From Mesorhizobium comanense (GTDB taxonomy: Bacteria > Pseudomonadota > Alphaproteobacteria > Rhizobiales > Rhizobiaceae), in NCBI RefSeq assembly GCF_005503535.1, contig NZ_SCNN01000004.1, forward strand, positions 62,001 through 126,000: DNA of 64,000 bases, written 5' to 3'. Below are positions 36,892 to 45,581 of this stretch, in pieces; position 1 is the stretch's first letter, and each line of letters starts with the position of its first letter. The notes beneath the pieces are model-generated. The model searched no databases and was not told the DNA's origin. It saw nothing but the letters and a program-made list of their open reading frames with translations. A program made the position numbers and the translations under genes.

Positions 36892-37818
36892 ATGGCAAGC
36901 CCCAAGAAGCTGCTGAGTGTCGGAGCCCTGACGCTGGATACCATCCTGCGTGTCGACGCCTTGCCCCACCATCAGGGAAAATTCATCGCTTCCGACGGTG
37001 TCCAGATTGCTTCTGGCATGGCGACGAGCGCTGCCTGTGCCGCGCATCGGCTCGGCGCCGACGTGTCGCTTTGGGCCAGCGCCGGCGATGATCCTGTCGG
37101 CGACCAGCTGATTGCCGGGATCGAAGCCGAGGGCGTCGACTGCAGCCATGTGCGCCGCGTTCCAGGCGCCCGCTCGGCCCTGGCCTCGATTCTCGTCGAC
37201 GCGCATGGCGAGCGGATCATCGTGCCCTTCTACGACGCCAAGGCGCAGGCCGATCCCGACACATTGCCTGTCGCCGACATGTCTGCCTTCGATGCCGTGC
37301 TGGTGGATGTGCGCTGGCCGGGCGCAGCGGCCCTCGCGCTCAAGGCGGCCCGTGCTGCCGGACGTCCGGCGATCCTCGATGCCGACACCGCGCCGCTGGA
37401 GGTGCTCGAGCGCCTCCTGCCGCTGGCCTCGCATATCGTCGCGTCCGAACCCGCCGCCCGCATCATATGCGGCCATGCGCTCGACCCGCGGACCGCGTGC
37501 GCAGACCTTGCGTCGCGAACCGACGCCTTTGTCGCCGTGACCGGGGGCGCCGCCGGGACCTGGTGGAGCGATCGGTCCGGCATCCGCCATGTCGAGGCCC
37601 CAAAAATCAAGGCGGTCGACACGCTGGCCGCCGGCGATGTCTTTCACGGCGCCTTCGCCGTCGGACTGGCGGAAGCCATGCCTATCGAGCAGGCCTTGCG
37701 TTTCGCAAGCGCTGCCGCCGCCCTCAAATGCCTTCGCTTTGGCGGCAGGTTGGGCGCGCCGGACCGGGGAGCGACACTGGCCATGGTCGCCGCGACCTGG
37801 CCAGCCGGGGAAGCTTAG
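36892..37818 (+). CDS. PfkB family carbohydrate kinase
   Basis: A 308-residue ribokinase-fold kinase. The nucleotide-binding end is VDTLAAGDVFHGAFA, with the catalytic Asp in GD; the substrate-binding region starts LSVGALTLDTILRVDALP. Sulfofructose kinase-like and adenosine/ribokinase-like members share these motifs, so the sugar is unknown. The stop overlaps the tyrA stop (37815-37818) on the other strand. Confidence 0.88.
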   Translation: MASPKKLLSVGALTLDTILRVDALPHHQGKFIASDGVQIASGMATSAACAAHRLGADVSLWASAGDDPVGDQLIAGIEAEGVDCSHVRRVPGARSALASILVDAHGERIIVPFYDAKAQADPDTLPVADMSAFDAVLVDVRWPGAAALALKAARAAGRPAILDADTAPLEVLERLLPLASHIVASEPAARIICGHALDPRTACADLASRTDAFVAVTGGAAGTWWSDRSGIRHVEAPKIKAVDTLAAGDVFHGAFAVGLAEAMPIEQALRFASAAAALKCLRFGGRLGAPDRGATLAMVAATWPAGEA

Positions 37819-38750
37819 CCCTTAGCGGGGTGCTCGACCGCCTGACGGCCGAAATCGGGCGCGTCGATGTCCTGTCCGGCCTCGATGATCGAACGGCGCA
37901 CGGCCCGGGTGCGGGTGAACAGGTCGAACAGCTTGTCGCCATCGCCCCAGCGGATCGCGCGCTGCAGGAACGCCAGATCTTCCGAGAACCGCGCCAGCAT
38001 TTCGAGGATGGCGTCCTTGTTGTGCAGGCAGACGTCCCGCCACATGGTCGGGTCGGAAGCGGCCAGGCGCGTGAAATCGCGAAAGCCTGAGGCGGAATAT
38101 TTGATCACTTCCGTCTTGGTCACCGATTCCAGGTCGTCGGCCGTGCCGACGATGTTGTAGGCGATGATGTGCGGCAGATGCGAAACGATGGCCAGCGTCA
38201 TGTCGTGATGCTGGGGGTCCATCGTGTCGATGTTGGCGCCGCAACGGCGCCAGAATTCCGACAGTCTTTCCAGCGCGTCGGGATCGGTGCCCGGCAGCGG
38301 CGTGAAGATGCACCAGCGGTTGGCGAACAGCTCGGCGAAGCCGGCGTCCGGACCGGATTTTTCCGTACCCGCCAGAGGGTGGCCGGGAATGAAATGCACG
38401 CCCTCGGGCACATGCGGCTGCATCTGCGCGATGACCGAGGCCTTGGTCGAGCCGACATCAGTGAGGATCGCCCCTTTCTTCAGGGCCGGCGCGATCTCTT
38501 CCGCGACCGTGCCGGATGAACCGACAGGCACCGAGACGATGACCAGGTCGGCGTCGCGCACCGCTTCCCTGGCGTCCGTGGTGTAGGAATCGCCAAGGCC
38601 CAACGTCTCGGCTCTCTTGAGCGTGGCTTCGCTGCGGGTGGAGATTGCGACGTGGCCCGCCAGGCCTTCCCGGCGAATGACGCGGGCGAGCGACGAACCG
38701 ATCAGGCCGATGCCGACGAGCGCGATTTTTTCAAACATCGGGGATGTCAT
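37815..38750 (-). CDS. tyrC: prephenate/arogenate dehydrogenase (TyrA/TyrC type)
   Basis: A 311-residue NAD(P)-dependent enzyme of tyrosine synthesis. The Rossmann motif is GIGLIGSSLARVIRREG at the N-terminus; the active-site His lies in VSHLPHIIAYN and the region GHPLAGTEKSGPDAG is conserved. No chorismate mutase or ACT domain is attached. It follows hisC on the same strand with a 22-bp gap, so the two form an aromatic amino acid unit. Cyclohexadienyl specificity is usual in rhizobia, but not proven here. Confidence 0.9.
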   Translation of the reverse strand: MTSPMFEKIALVGIGLIGSSLARVIRREGLAGHVAISTRSEATLKRAETLGLGDSYTTDAREAVRDADLVIVSVPVGSSGTVAEEIAPALKKGAILTDVGSTKASVIAQMQPHVPEGVHFIPGHPLAGTEKSGPDAGFAELFANRWCIFTPLPGTDPDALERLSEFWRRCGANIDTMDPQHHDMTLAIVSHLPHIIAYNIVGTADDLESVTKTEVIKYSASGFRDFTRLAASDPTMWRDVCLHNKDAILEMLARFSEDLAFLQRAIRWGDGDKLFDLFTRTRAVRRSIIEAGQDIDAPDFGRQAVEHPAKG

Positions 38751-38772
38751 GGGGTTCCAGCTTTTCGGCGTT

Positions 38773-39882
38773 CTAGCTTTTCAAGAATGTGGTGAGCGCG
38801 GCGACGACGCCACGGTTGGCCTCTTCGGTGCCGATGCTCATGCGCAGCGCGTTGGGAAAGCCATAGCCGGAAACCCGCCGCAGAATGTAGCCGCGCGCCG
38901 TCAGGTAGTCGTCAGCCGCCGTCGCGGAATGCTTCGCGTCGTCAGGGAAGTGGATGAGCAGGAAATTGCCGACGCTGGGCGTCACCCGCAGTCCGAGCCC
39001 GGTCATCTCGGCGCTCAGCCAGGAGAGCCAGGTCTCGTTGTGCGCGACGCTGCGCTCGACATGCGCGCGGTCGCGGATGGAAGCGATGCCCGCTTCGATC
39101 GCCGTCGCATTCACGTTGAAGGGTCCGCGCACGCGGTTGATCGCATCGACTATGTGCAGAGGGCCATACATCCAGCCGATGCGCGCGCCGCCGAGGCCGA
39201 GCTTCGAGAAGGTACGGGTCATGACGACGTTTTCGGCGCTGCCCGCCAGCTCGATGCCGGCTTCGTAGTCGTTGCGGCGCACATATTCGGCATAGGCCGC
39301 GTCGAGCACGAGCAGTACGTTCTTCGGCAGTCCGGCATGAAGCCGGCGCACCTCCTGGAAAGGCAGGTAGGTGCCGGTCGGATTGTTGGGATTTGCGAGG
39401 AAAACGATCTTCGTGCGCGCTGTCACGGCGGCCAGGATCGCATCGACGTCGGCGCGCTCGTCGGTCTCCTTGACCACGACAGGGGTGGCGCCGGCGGACT
39501 GGATGTAGATCTTGTAGACCATGAAGGCATGTTCGGTGAACACGGCCTCGTCGCCGGGCGCGAGATAGGTCTGCGCCAGGAGGCCGAGAATCTCGTCCGA
39601 GCCGTTGGAGCAGATGATGTTCTGCGCATTGAGCCCATGCACCTCGGCGATCGCCTCGCGCAGGCGCCTGGCTGTGCCGTCGGGATAGATGTCGAGCCTG
39701 GCCGCAACCTCGCGTGCGGCCTCGATCGCCTTTGGCGAGGGGCCGAGCGGGTTCTCGTTCGACGACAGCTTGTGGACCTTGGCGACACCGGCCGGGGCTG
39801 AGCTCTTGCCCGGCACATAGGCGTCGATATCCATGATGCCCGCGCGGGGCGTTGGACGTGCCTTGTCCGGTGTCTGGCTCAT
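38773..39882 (-). CDS. hisC: histidinol-phosphate/aromatic aminotransferase
   Basis: A PLP aminotransferase of 369 residues. The PLP lysine is in [15 protein letters not shown]; the cofactor contacts are in [19 protein letters not shown] and NPNNPTGTY. HisC enzymes also accept aromatic acids, which fits the tyrA neighbour. Start ATG 39882 ([10 protein letters not shown]) is chosen because the family N-terminus begins there; the frame opens to 40152, but that part crosses the tandem repeat and the metX riboswitch. An in-frame ATG at 39912 is possible. Confidence 0.92.
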   Translation of the reverse strand: MSQTPDKARPTPRAGIMDIDAYVPGKSSAPAGVAKVHKLSSNENPLGPSPKAIEAAREVAARLDIYPDGTARRLREAIAEVHGLNAQNIICSNGSDEILGLLAQTYLAPGDEAVFTEHAFMVYKIYIQSAGATPVVVKETDERADVDAILAAVTARTKIVFLANPNNPTGTYLPFQEVRRLHAGLPKNVLLVLDAAYAEYVRRNDYEAGIELAGSAENVVMTRTFSKLGLGGARIGWMYGPLHIVDAINRVRGPFNVNATAIEAGIASIRDRAHVERSVAHNETWLSWLSAEMTGLGLRVTPSVGNFLLIHFPDDAKHSATAADDYLTARGYILRRVSGYGFPNALRMSIGTEEANRGVVAALTTFLKS

Positions 39883-39980
39883 TTTTGCAAAATCCGTCGA
39901 GAATGCCTCCATCCGGAAGCCGCAGCGGAAATACAGGCCATGGCCCGCAATGTCGAGAGCCGGCAATGGTGCCAGCGGCC

Positions 39981-40064
39981 GTCCCAGCCGCCAGTCCGAC
40001 GCTCGGCCCAAAGGTCGACCCAACCGTCCGCCCAACCGCCGGCCCGATCGCCGGCCCAACCGCC
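39981..40064. repeat. 12-bp tandem repeat array between hisC and metX
   Basis: About seven imperfect 12-bp units follow one another, with consensus GGCCCAACCGCC (clear units begin at 40017, 40029, 40041 and 40053). They lie between the hisC start and the SAM-II riboswitch. The rest of this gap (39883-39980 and 40065-40111) holds no recognised gene and probably the promoters of both divergent units. Confidence 0.6.
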
Positions 40065-40111
40065 GGCATTGACGGCGAGGCGGCCGAGTTCTAGAAGGAC
40101 AGTGACAGTTC

Positions 40112-40161
40112 CGTGGTGATTTGGCCGGTCGGCTTGCAGCCACGTTAAACAATTCGCTAAA
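40112..40161 (+). ncRNA. SAM-II riboswitch
   Basis: An S-adenosylmethionine-binding aptamer of the alphaproteobacterial SAM-II class. Stem P1 is CGTGG (40112-40116) with CCACG (40140-40144); the conserved bases GTGATTTG, CTTGCAGCCACG and the pseudoknot-forming tail GTTAAACAATTCGCTAAA are present. It controls metX 120 bp downstream. Expected effect: high SAM lowers expression. Confidence 0.93.
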
Positions 40162-40178
40162 GGGCCGTTGCGTGACGT

Positions 40179-40213
40179 AACCGGCTTTGCGAATGGCAAT
40201 GCCGGTTTTTTAT
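40179..40213 (+). terminator. intrinsic terminator after SAM-II riboswitch
   Basis: AACCGGC (40179-40185) pairs with GCCGGTT (40201-40207), and the run TTTTTTATT follows. It lies 17 bp after the aptamer and about 70 bp before the metX start, so it fits as the riboswitch expression platform: SAM binding would favour termination. Confidence 0.75.
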
Positions 40214-40283
40214 TGTCCGCGGCCGGCCGGACGACCGCATCGCGGCGCTTGACGCCAAGCATGATGCAGCAAGTGAGTACGTG

Positions 40284-41453
40284 ATGGCCGCCCAGCGCAC
40301 AGGAAAGACCAATAACGAGGCCGACGCGCCGTCGAGCCCGATGTTGCGCTTCGGGCCCGACAAGCCGCTGAAGCTGGACGCCGGCACGCTGCTGTCGCCG
40401 TTCCAGATCGCCTACCAGACCTATGGCACGCTGAATGATGACCGCTCCAATGCCATCCTCGTCTGCCATGCGCTGACCGGCGACCAGCATGTGGCCAGCA
40501 CCAACCCGGTCACCGGCAAGCCCGGCTGGTGGGAAGTGCTGATCGGACCGGGCAGGATCATCGACACTGATCGCTTCTTCGTCATCTGTTCCAATGTCAT
40601 AGGCGGCTGTCTGGGGTCGACCGGCCCGGCCTCGACCAATCCGGCCACCGGCAAGCCCTACGGGCTCGACCTGCCGGTCATCACCATCCGCGACATGGTG
40701 CGCGCGCAAAAGATGCTGATCGACCATTTCGGCATCGGAAAGCTGTTTTGCGTGCTTGGCGGCTCGATGGGCGGCATGCAGGTGCTCGAATGGGCGTCGA
40801 GCTATCCGGAGCAGGTTTTCGCGGCGCTGCCGATCGCCACCGGCGCACGCCATTCCTCGCAGAACATCGCCTTCCACGAGGTTGGCCGGCAGGCCGTGAT
40901 GGCCGATCCGGACTGGCATGGCGGCAAGTATTTCGAGCACGGCAAGCGCCCCGAGAAGGGCCTGGCGGTGGCGCGCATGGCCGCCCACATCACCTATCTT
41001 TCGGAAGCCGCGCTACACCGGAAATTCGGCCGCAACCTGCAGGATCGCGAAGCGCTCACCTTCGGCTTCGACGCCGACTTCCAGATCGAGAGCTACCTGC
41101 GCCACCAGGGCATGACCTTCGTCGACCGCTTCGACGCCAATTCCTATCTCTACATGACGAGATCGATGGATTATTTCGACCTCGCCGCCGACCATGGCGG
41201 CCGGCTGGCGGATGCCTTCGCCGGTACCAAGACCCGTTTCTGCCTGGTGTCCTTCACCAGCGATTGGCTATTCCCCACCGAGGAAAGCCGCTCGATCGTG
41301 CACGCGCTCAACGCCGCCGGCGCCTCTGTGTCCTTCGTCGAGATCGAGACCGACCGCGGCCACGATGCCTTCCTGCTGGACGAACCGGAACTGTTTGCCG
41401 CCATCAACGGCTTCATCGGCTCGGCCGCGCGCGCAAGGGGACTGAGCGCATGA
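40284..41453 (+). CDS. metX: homoserine O-acetyltransferase MetX
   Basis: First step of the methionine branch, acylating homoserine from acetyl-CoA (or succinyl-CoA). 389 residues; an alpha/beta hydrolase fold with the nucleophile in GGSMGG (Ser161). Conserved blocks include [28 protein letters not shown] and FTSDWLFP. It follows the SAM-II riboswitch and is followed by metW. The start is ATG 40284, with a GTG three bases upstream. Confidence 0.95.
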   Translation: MAAQRTGKTNNEADAPSSPMLRFGPDKPLKLDAGTLLSPFQIAYQTYGTLNDDRSNAILVCHALTGDQHVASTNPVTGKPGWWEVLIGPGRIIDTDRFFVICSNVIGGCLGSTGPASTNPATGKPYGLDLPVITIRDMVRAQKMLIDHFGIGKLFCVLGGSMGGMQVLEWASSYPEQVFAALPIATGARHSSQNIAFHEVGRQAVMADPDWHGGKYFEHGKRPEKGLAVARMAAHITYLSEAALHRKFGRNLQDREALTFGFDADFQIESYLRHQGMTFVDRFDANSYLYMTRSMDYFDLAADHGGRLADAFAGTKTRFCLVSFTSDWLFPTEESRSIVHALNAAGASVSFVEIETDRGHDAFLLDEPELFAAINGFIGSAARARGLSA

Positions 41454-41491
41454 CCCCGGAAAATCGCAGATTTTCCGGATCGGGATCATGC
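41448..41491. repeat. dispersed palindromic repeat, family B copy 3
   Basis: Arms GCATGACCCCGGAAAATC (41448-41465) and GATTTTCCGGATCGGGATCA, closing with TGC. It fills the gap between metX and metW and contains the metX stop codon. Confidence 0.65.
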
Positions 41492-41511
41492 GCCGGACAG
41501 GAGACGGCATC

Positions 41512-42126
41512 ATGAGCGTCAACGGAAGCCAGCGCGTCGACCTCGAGGTCGTCGCCAACCTCATCCCGGCGCGCTCGCGCGTGCTCGATGTCGGTTCGGG
41601 CGACGGCTCGCTGCTCGAGTTGCTGCAGGACACCAAGCAGGTCGACGGGCGCGGCCTCGAACTGTCGCAGCGTGGCGTCAACGAATGCGTTGCACGCGGC
41701 CTCTCGGTCATCCAGGGCGATGCCGACAAGGACCTCGAATTCTATCCCGACAAGGGTTTCGACTTCGTCGTCCTGTCGCAGACCTTGCAGGCCACCCGCA
41801 ACCCGAAGCTGGTGCTCGACGAACTGCTCAGGATCGGCAATCGGGCGATCGTTTCCTTCCCCAATTTCGGCCATTGGCGGGTGCGCCTGTCGCTGTTCGT
41901 CAACGGCCGCATGCCGGTGACCAAGGACCTGCCCTATTCCTGGTACGACACGCCCAACATCCACTTCTGCACCATCCGCGACTTCGTCAATCTGTGCGAG
42001 GAGCTTGGCGCGACGGTGGAAAAGGCGACCGCGCTCGACGGCAACGGCCAGAAGATCGGCCTGTCGATGCCCTGGTGGTTCTGGAACTTCTTCGGCCAGC
42101 AGGCGGTGTTCCTGCTGAAGCGGTAG
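41512..42126 (+). CDS. metW: methionine biosynthesis protein MetW
   Basis: A 204-residue class I methyltransferase-fold protein. The SAM-binding region is RVLDVGSGDGSLLELLQ; GLELSQRGVNECVARGL and YSWYDTPNIHFCTIRDF are MetW hallmarks. MetW acts with MetX in homoserine acylation. ATG 41512 follows AGGAGA at eight bases, and the palindromic repeat separates it from metX. Confidence 0.93.
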   Translation: MSVNGSQRVDLEVVANLIPARSRVLDVGSGDGSLLELLQDTKQVDGRGLELSQRGVNECVARGLSVIQGDADKDLEFYPDKGFDFVVLSQTLQATRNPKLVLDELLRIGNRAIVSFPNFGHWRVRLSLFVNGRMPVTKDLPYSWYDTPNIHFCTIRDFVNLCEELGATVEKATALDGNGQKIGLSMPWWFWNFFGQQAVFLLKR

Positions 42127-42151
42127 CCAAGATCAAATCCGATAGCTGGCG

Positions 42152-42472
42152 CTAGCCCAGAACGTCGGTCGCCTTGTGCGGATGCTCGACGCCATCTGCG
42201 AAAACCACATCCGATTGCGAGTTTTCGGTCCGCAATGCAAGGATGGCCTGATAGGCCGGCGAGGCGTACCAGTCCCGCACATGCTGCCTGTCGGGAAATT
42301 CGATGACGATCAGATTGCCCGGCCAGTCGTTCTCGACCACTTCGACGTCGCCGCCATGGATCAGGAACCGGCCGCCGAAGGGCTCCAGCGTGGCATCGAT
42401 CCTGTGCAGATATTCAATGATCTGCGGGCCCATCGTGACTTGGCGCATGTGGGCAACGGCATAAGCGGTCAT
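42152..42472 (-). CDS. DUF1330 family protein
   Basis: A 106-residue dimeric alpha/beta-barrel-fold protein: MTAYAVAHMRQVTMG, GGRFLIHGGDVEVVENDW and LIVIEFPDRQHVRDWYASPAY are family-typical. The reaction is unknown. The start ATG 42472 has AGGAG six bases upstream; the frame upstream to 42748 is only a shadow. Confidence 0.85.
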   Translation of the reverse strand: MTAYAVAHMRQVTMGPQIIEYLHRIDATLEPFGGRFLIHGGDVEVVENDWPGNLIVIEFPDRQHVRDWYASPAYQAILALRTENSQSDVVFADGVEHPHKATDVLG

Positions 42473-42746
42473 AGCGGAACTCCTGTGTCCGAAGCCGGTT
42501 GCCGGCCTCTCGACCGCACATTGCCAAGGCAGCACACGCAATTCGATTACCTCTCGGATAATAAGAACGGTATCTGTGCGGCGGAGCGAATCAGCTTCGA
42601 TTTGCAGGCTTTCTGGTCCTGCAGTGATGTTGCTATTGGGGCGCCAGGCCAGCAATTCGTCGTTTCGAACAGGTTGAACTGTGCATGATGTGGTGACACA
42701 GCGGCATGTTCTTTGTAGCGTCGCGCCGGATAGATGCGGGCGGAGC

Positions 42747-43742
42747 ATGGAACCGAAGAATCAGACATATTCGATCGTTGTTGAAATGGAGAATGCCAGT
42801 TCCATCGACGAGGATGAGATTGGCGTTTCGCTAACTGCCTTGGCGCGGGAAATAGAGCGCACGACGACGGTCGGCCATTGCCACAAACCTCAGGTTATCG
42901 TGGTTCACAGCGGACAGCGCACCGACACACCACTTCTCCAGAACCGCATCCTTGAACTCGTCCCGCTGCTTGCAACGACCGCGACTTTGCTTTTCAGCGC
43001 TTGTCCCGGCCGCCGGTACTATGAGTTGAAGAATGCCGGTGCTGCGTTGGCAAATGGCGATGTCGTCATCTTCTGCGATTCGGACACGGTGATCGAAGAC
43101 GGCTGGCTGTCCGCGCTTCTCAAGCCGATGGAAGACCCCAAGACGATTGCCGTGAATGGCTACACCTATCTCGGCCATGACGATTTCGCCTCGCGGACCT
43201 TTGCCCTCCTATGGTTCTTCCCGCTGCGCGACGGTGATCAGCGTTTCGCTTCCAGGCGAGCGATGAACGCCAACAATTGCGCGTTTCGCAGAAGCTGGCT
43301 GGCCAGCCATCCCTATCCGGCCAGCAATGGGTTCAAGGTTTCCTGCACGCTGCTGACCAGCCAGTTGCGGGAAAGCGGACATGATTTCGTCAGGGTCGAT
43401 GCACGAGCGAGCCACTATCCCCCGCGCGGCTGGAGGTTTTTCTTATGGCGCGCACTGGTCACCGGCCGCGATGCGGACCGCAAATATGTGGCGCTGGAAT
43501 CAGCCTCACGGCACCGACGTGTGCTGAAAGCAACCAGGCGCTGGTTTTCGATGTCCCGCCGCGTAAGCGGGCGCATCCTTGGGCAGGCGTCGCAACTCGG
43601 AATGCCGGTCTGGCAAATCCCGTTCGCCCTGATCGTCGGATTGGCCTTTTGCACGCTGGTTTTTCTCGGCCAGGCGGCCATGGCGTTCGGCCTGGTCCGG
43701 GACGAACCGGAACTCTTGCCTGTCCATGTCGGTCATAGCTGA
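42747..43742 (+). CDS. family 2 glycosyltransferase, membrane-anchored
   Basis: A 331-residue GT-A type transferase. The DxD motif is DSD in VVIFCDSDTVIEDGWL; the acceptor region includes NANNCAFRRSWL. Two C-terminal helices (FALIVGLAFCTLVFLGQAAM) anchor it. The first 60 bases of the central part (42781-42840) are 48% G+C by my count, well below the neighbours, so recent transfer is possible. ATG 42747 (MEPKNQTYS) is preferred to 42681. It is followed 2 bp later by a second transferase gene. Confidence 0.82.
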   Translation: MEPKNQTYSIVVEMENASSIDEDEIGVSLTALAREIERTTTVGHCHKPQVIVVHSGQRTDTPLLQNRILELVPLLATTATLLFSACPGRRYYELKNAGAALANGDVVIFCDSDTVIEDGWLSALLKPMEDPKTIAVNGYTYLGHDDFASRTFALLWFFPLRDGDQRFASRRAMNANNCAFRRSWLASHPYPASNGFKVSCTLLTSQLRESGHDFVRVDARASHYPPRGWRFFLWRALVTGRDADRKYVALESASRHRRVLKATRRWFSMSRRVSGRILGQASQLGMPVWQIPFALIVGLAFCTLVFLGQAAMAFGLVRDEPELLPVHVGHS

Positions 43743-43744
43743 AC

Positions 43745-44680
43745 ATGGCCAGTACCGCTGACATGGCGCCTCTCATCACGGTCATCACGCCGACCCATAA
43801 CCGGCGCGAAACCCTGCTGCGCGCGATCGACAGCGTGCTTGCCCAGAGCATGCCGCGCTTCGAGCATATCGTGGTTGACGATGGCTCGACCGACGGAACC
43901 GAGGCGGCGCTGGCGCGCATCAGCGATCCCCGGCTGGTCTATGTCGGAGCGAAATGGCGTGGCGCCAACGCCGCCAGGAACGCCGGAATCGAGCGGGCGC
44001 GCGCACCGGTGGTGACGTTTCTCGATTCCGACGATGTCTACCTGCCGCATCGGCTCGAGCGCACCTTGGCCTGGTTTGACGACAATCTCGCCCTTCAGGT
44101 GCTTCTCAGCTCATTTGTCTCTTTGAAGAGCGGCCGCGCCACCAATTGCGTCAATCCCGAGACCTTTGTCAGCCCGATGCTGTTGGAGCGGACGCTTGTG
44201 GCGCAGACGATCTTCATCGCCGGCTCGGCCATATCGGCCCGCCGCGAAGCATTGCTGCAGATTGGCGGCTACGACAGCGATATTACTCGCATGCAGGACC
44301 GCGAATTGCTGTTGCGCCTGGCGCTACGGTTCGGCGCGCAACTGTCGGGAGATATCGACTGGACGAAATACAATTCGCAGAATTCGATCTCGGGCCGCCG
44401 GGCGGGTTACGTCGAAGCCTATGCGAACCTGATGGGCAAGCACCCGCATATCGCCCGTTCCTATCCGCACATCCCGCCCTACATGATCGCGCGGCAGATC
44501 ATCGCCGATATCCTCAGGGGCCGGATACCGGAGGCGTTCGAGGGCTATATGGCCAATCGCTCGTCGAAGGCGCTCGGCTACTCCTTGCCGGAGCTGGCCA
44601 GAGGATATGTCCAGGGCCGGCGCCGGCGCCGCGACCTCTCCAACAAGTTCCGCGCCGAGTTCGGCGCCCGGCCTGCGTGA
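43745..44680 (+). CDS. family 2 glycosyltransferase
   Basis: A 311-residue soluble or peripheral GT2 transferase. The fold start LITVITPTHNRRETLLRAID, the nucleotide-binding DDGSTDGTEAA and the metal motif DSDD in VVTFLDSDDVYLP are present. The C-terminal region carries helical segments that bind acceptor. It lies two bases after the first transferase, so they form an operon for a surface polysaccharide or glycolipid. The products are unknown. Confidence 0.88.
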   Translation: MASTADMAPLITVITPTHNRRETLLRAIDSVLAQSMPRFEHIVVDDGSTDGTEAALARISDPRLVYVGAKWRGANAARNAGIERARAPVVTFLDSDDVYLPHRLERTLAWFDDNLALQVLLSSFVSLKSGRATNCVNPETFVSPMLLERTLVAQTIFIAGSAISARREALLQIGGYDSDITRMQDRELLLRLALRFGAQLSGDIDWTKYNSQNSISGRRAGYVEAYANLMGKHPHIARSYPHIPPYMIARQIIADILRGRIPEAFEGYMANRSSKALGYSLPELARGYVQGRRRRRDLSNKFRAEFGARPA

Positions 44681-44691
44681 AGCAGGCCAGC

Positions 44692-45495
44692 CTATCGGTC
44701 CAGTTCCGGGAAATAGGGATCCGACAGGAACCGCCGGTCGCGTTCCCCTAGAAGGCAGTCGACCGGCGTTTCCATGCCGATGGGCGTGATCACCGGCTTG
44801 TCCTGAACGCCGCTCACTTCGAGGATCAGCTTGCGGCGGATGGCGGTGGAAAACTCCGCGGCCGCATGGATCGGCAGCACGAAAGAGCCAGGCCCACCGG
44901 TCACGCATTGCGCATAGTACTGGTCCAGATGCTTGAAGGTCGGCGACGGGTTGATCAGGATCGGCAGGCCGTTGACGGTGATGCCTTTGGCGATCGCCGC
45001 GTCGCGCATCGCGGTGACCGGCGGGCCGATATTGTTGGGGCCGTCGCCCGATATGTCGATGACGCTGCGCTCGCCCTGGAAATCAGTCTTGTCGAACAGT
45101 CCGGCGCCGAAGGCGAGCGCGGTGGAAATGGAGGTGCCGCGAAAGCTGCGGAACGGGCGGGCCGCTAGCTGGTTGGCAAAGGCGTTGGCGCTTTCGGCGC
45201 TGTCGATGACGTGCCAGCCGATGACCGCGTCATCGCGCACGGTGCCGGCCCATTCGAAATAGGCGAGCGCGATGCGGCCCTTGTTGCCGGAGCGCACCGC
45301 CTGGACGAAATCCGGATGCCGCAACGCCTCGACATAGCCGGCGCGCTGCAGGGCGAACTCCTTCTCGTCCATGGACAGTGAGATGTCCACCGCCAGCACC
45401 AGCTCGACATCGACCGGCAGCGCCGCCTGGGGCGCGGCGACTTGTATCGCCTGGCCGCAGGCGAGACAGACAAGCAAACGCAGGGCGTCAAGCAT
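44692..45495 (-). CDS. DUF1194 (von Willebrand A-like) exported protein
   Basis: A 267-residue secreted protein with a signal peptide (MLDALRLLVCLACGQAIQV). A metal-ion-dependent adhesion site is visible as DISLSMDE near the N-terminus of the mature protein, with T in GTSIS and D in ISGDGPNNIG. DUF1194 proteins are common in rhizobia; function unknown. Start ATG 45495; the upstream frame to 45828 is a shadow of the transporter gene. Confidence 0.82.
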   Translation of the reverse strand: MLDALRLLVCLACGQAIQVAAPQAALPVDVELVLAVDISLSMDEKEFALQRAGYVEALRHPDFVQAVRSGNKGRIALAYFEWAGTVRDDAVIGWHVIDSAESANAFANQLAARPFRSFRGTSISTALAFGAGLFDKTDFQGERSVIDISGDGPNNIGPPVTAMRDAAIAKGITVNGLPILINPSPTFKHLDQYYAQCVTGGPGSFVLPIHAAAEFSTAIRRKLILEVSGVQDKPVITPIGMETPVDCLLGERDRRFLSDPYFPELDR

Positions 45496-45581
45496 GGCCA
45501 GTGCCGGAATTGTTTCTCCCGCCGAGCTTTCCCCGCGATCACGGCGAAATAAAGCTGCTCCAGGGCAATCCGGTCGTCGCT

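Noticed and set aside
39879..40988. 369-residue minus-strand frame across the metX riboswitch
   Set aside because: Overlaps metX and the SAM-II aptamer; the sequence is low-complexity and lacks family features.
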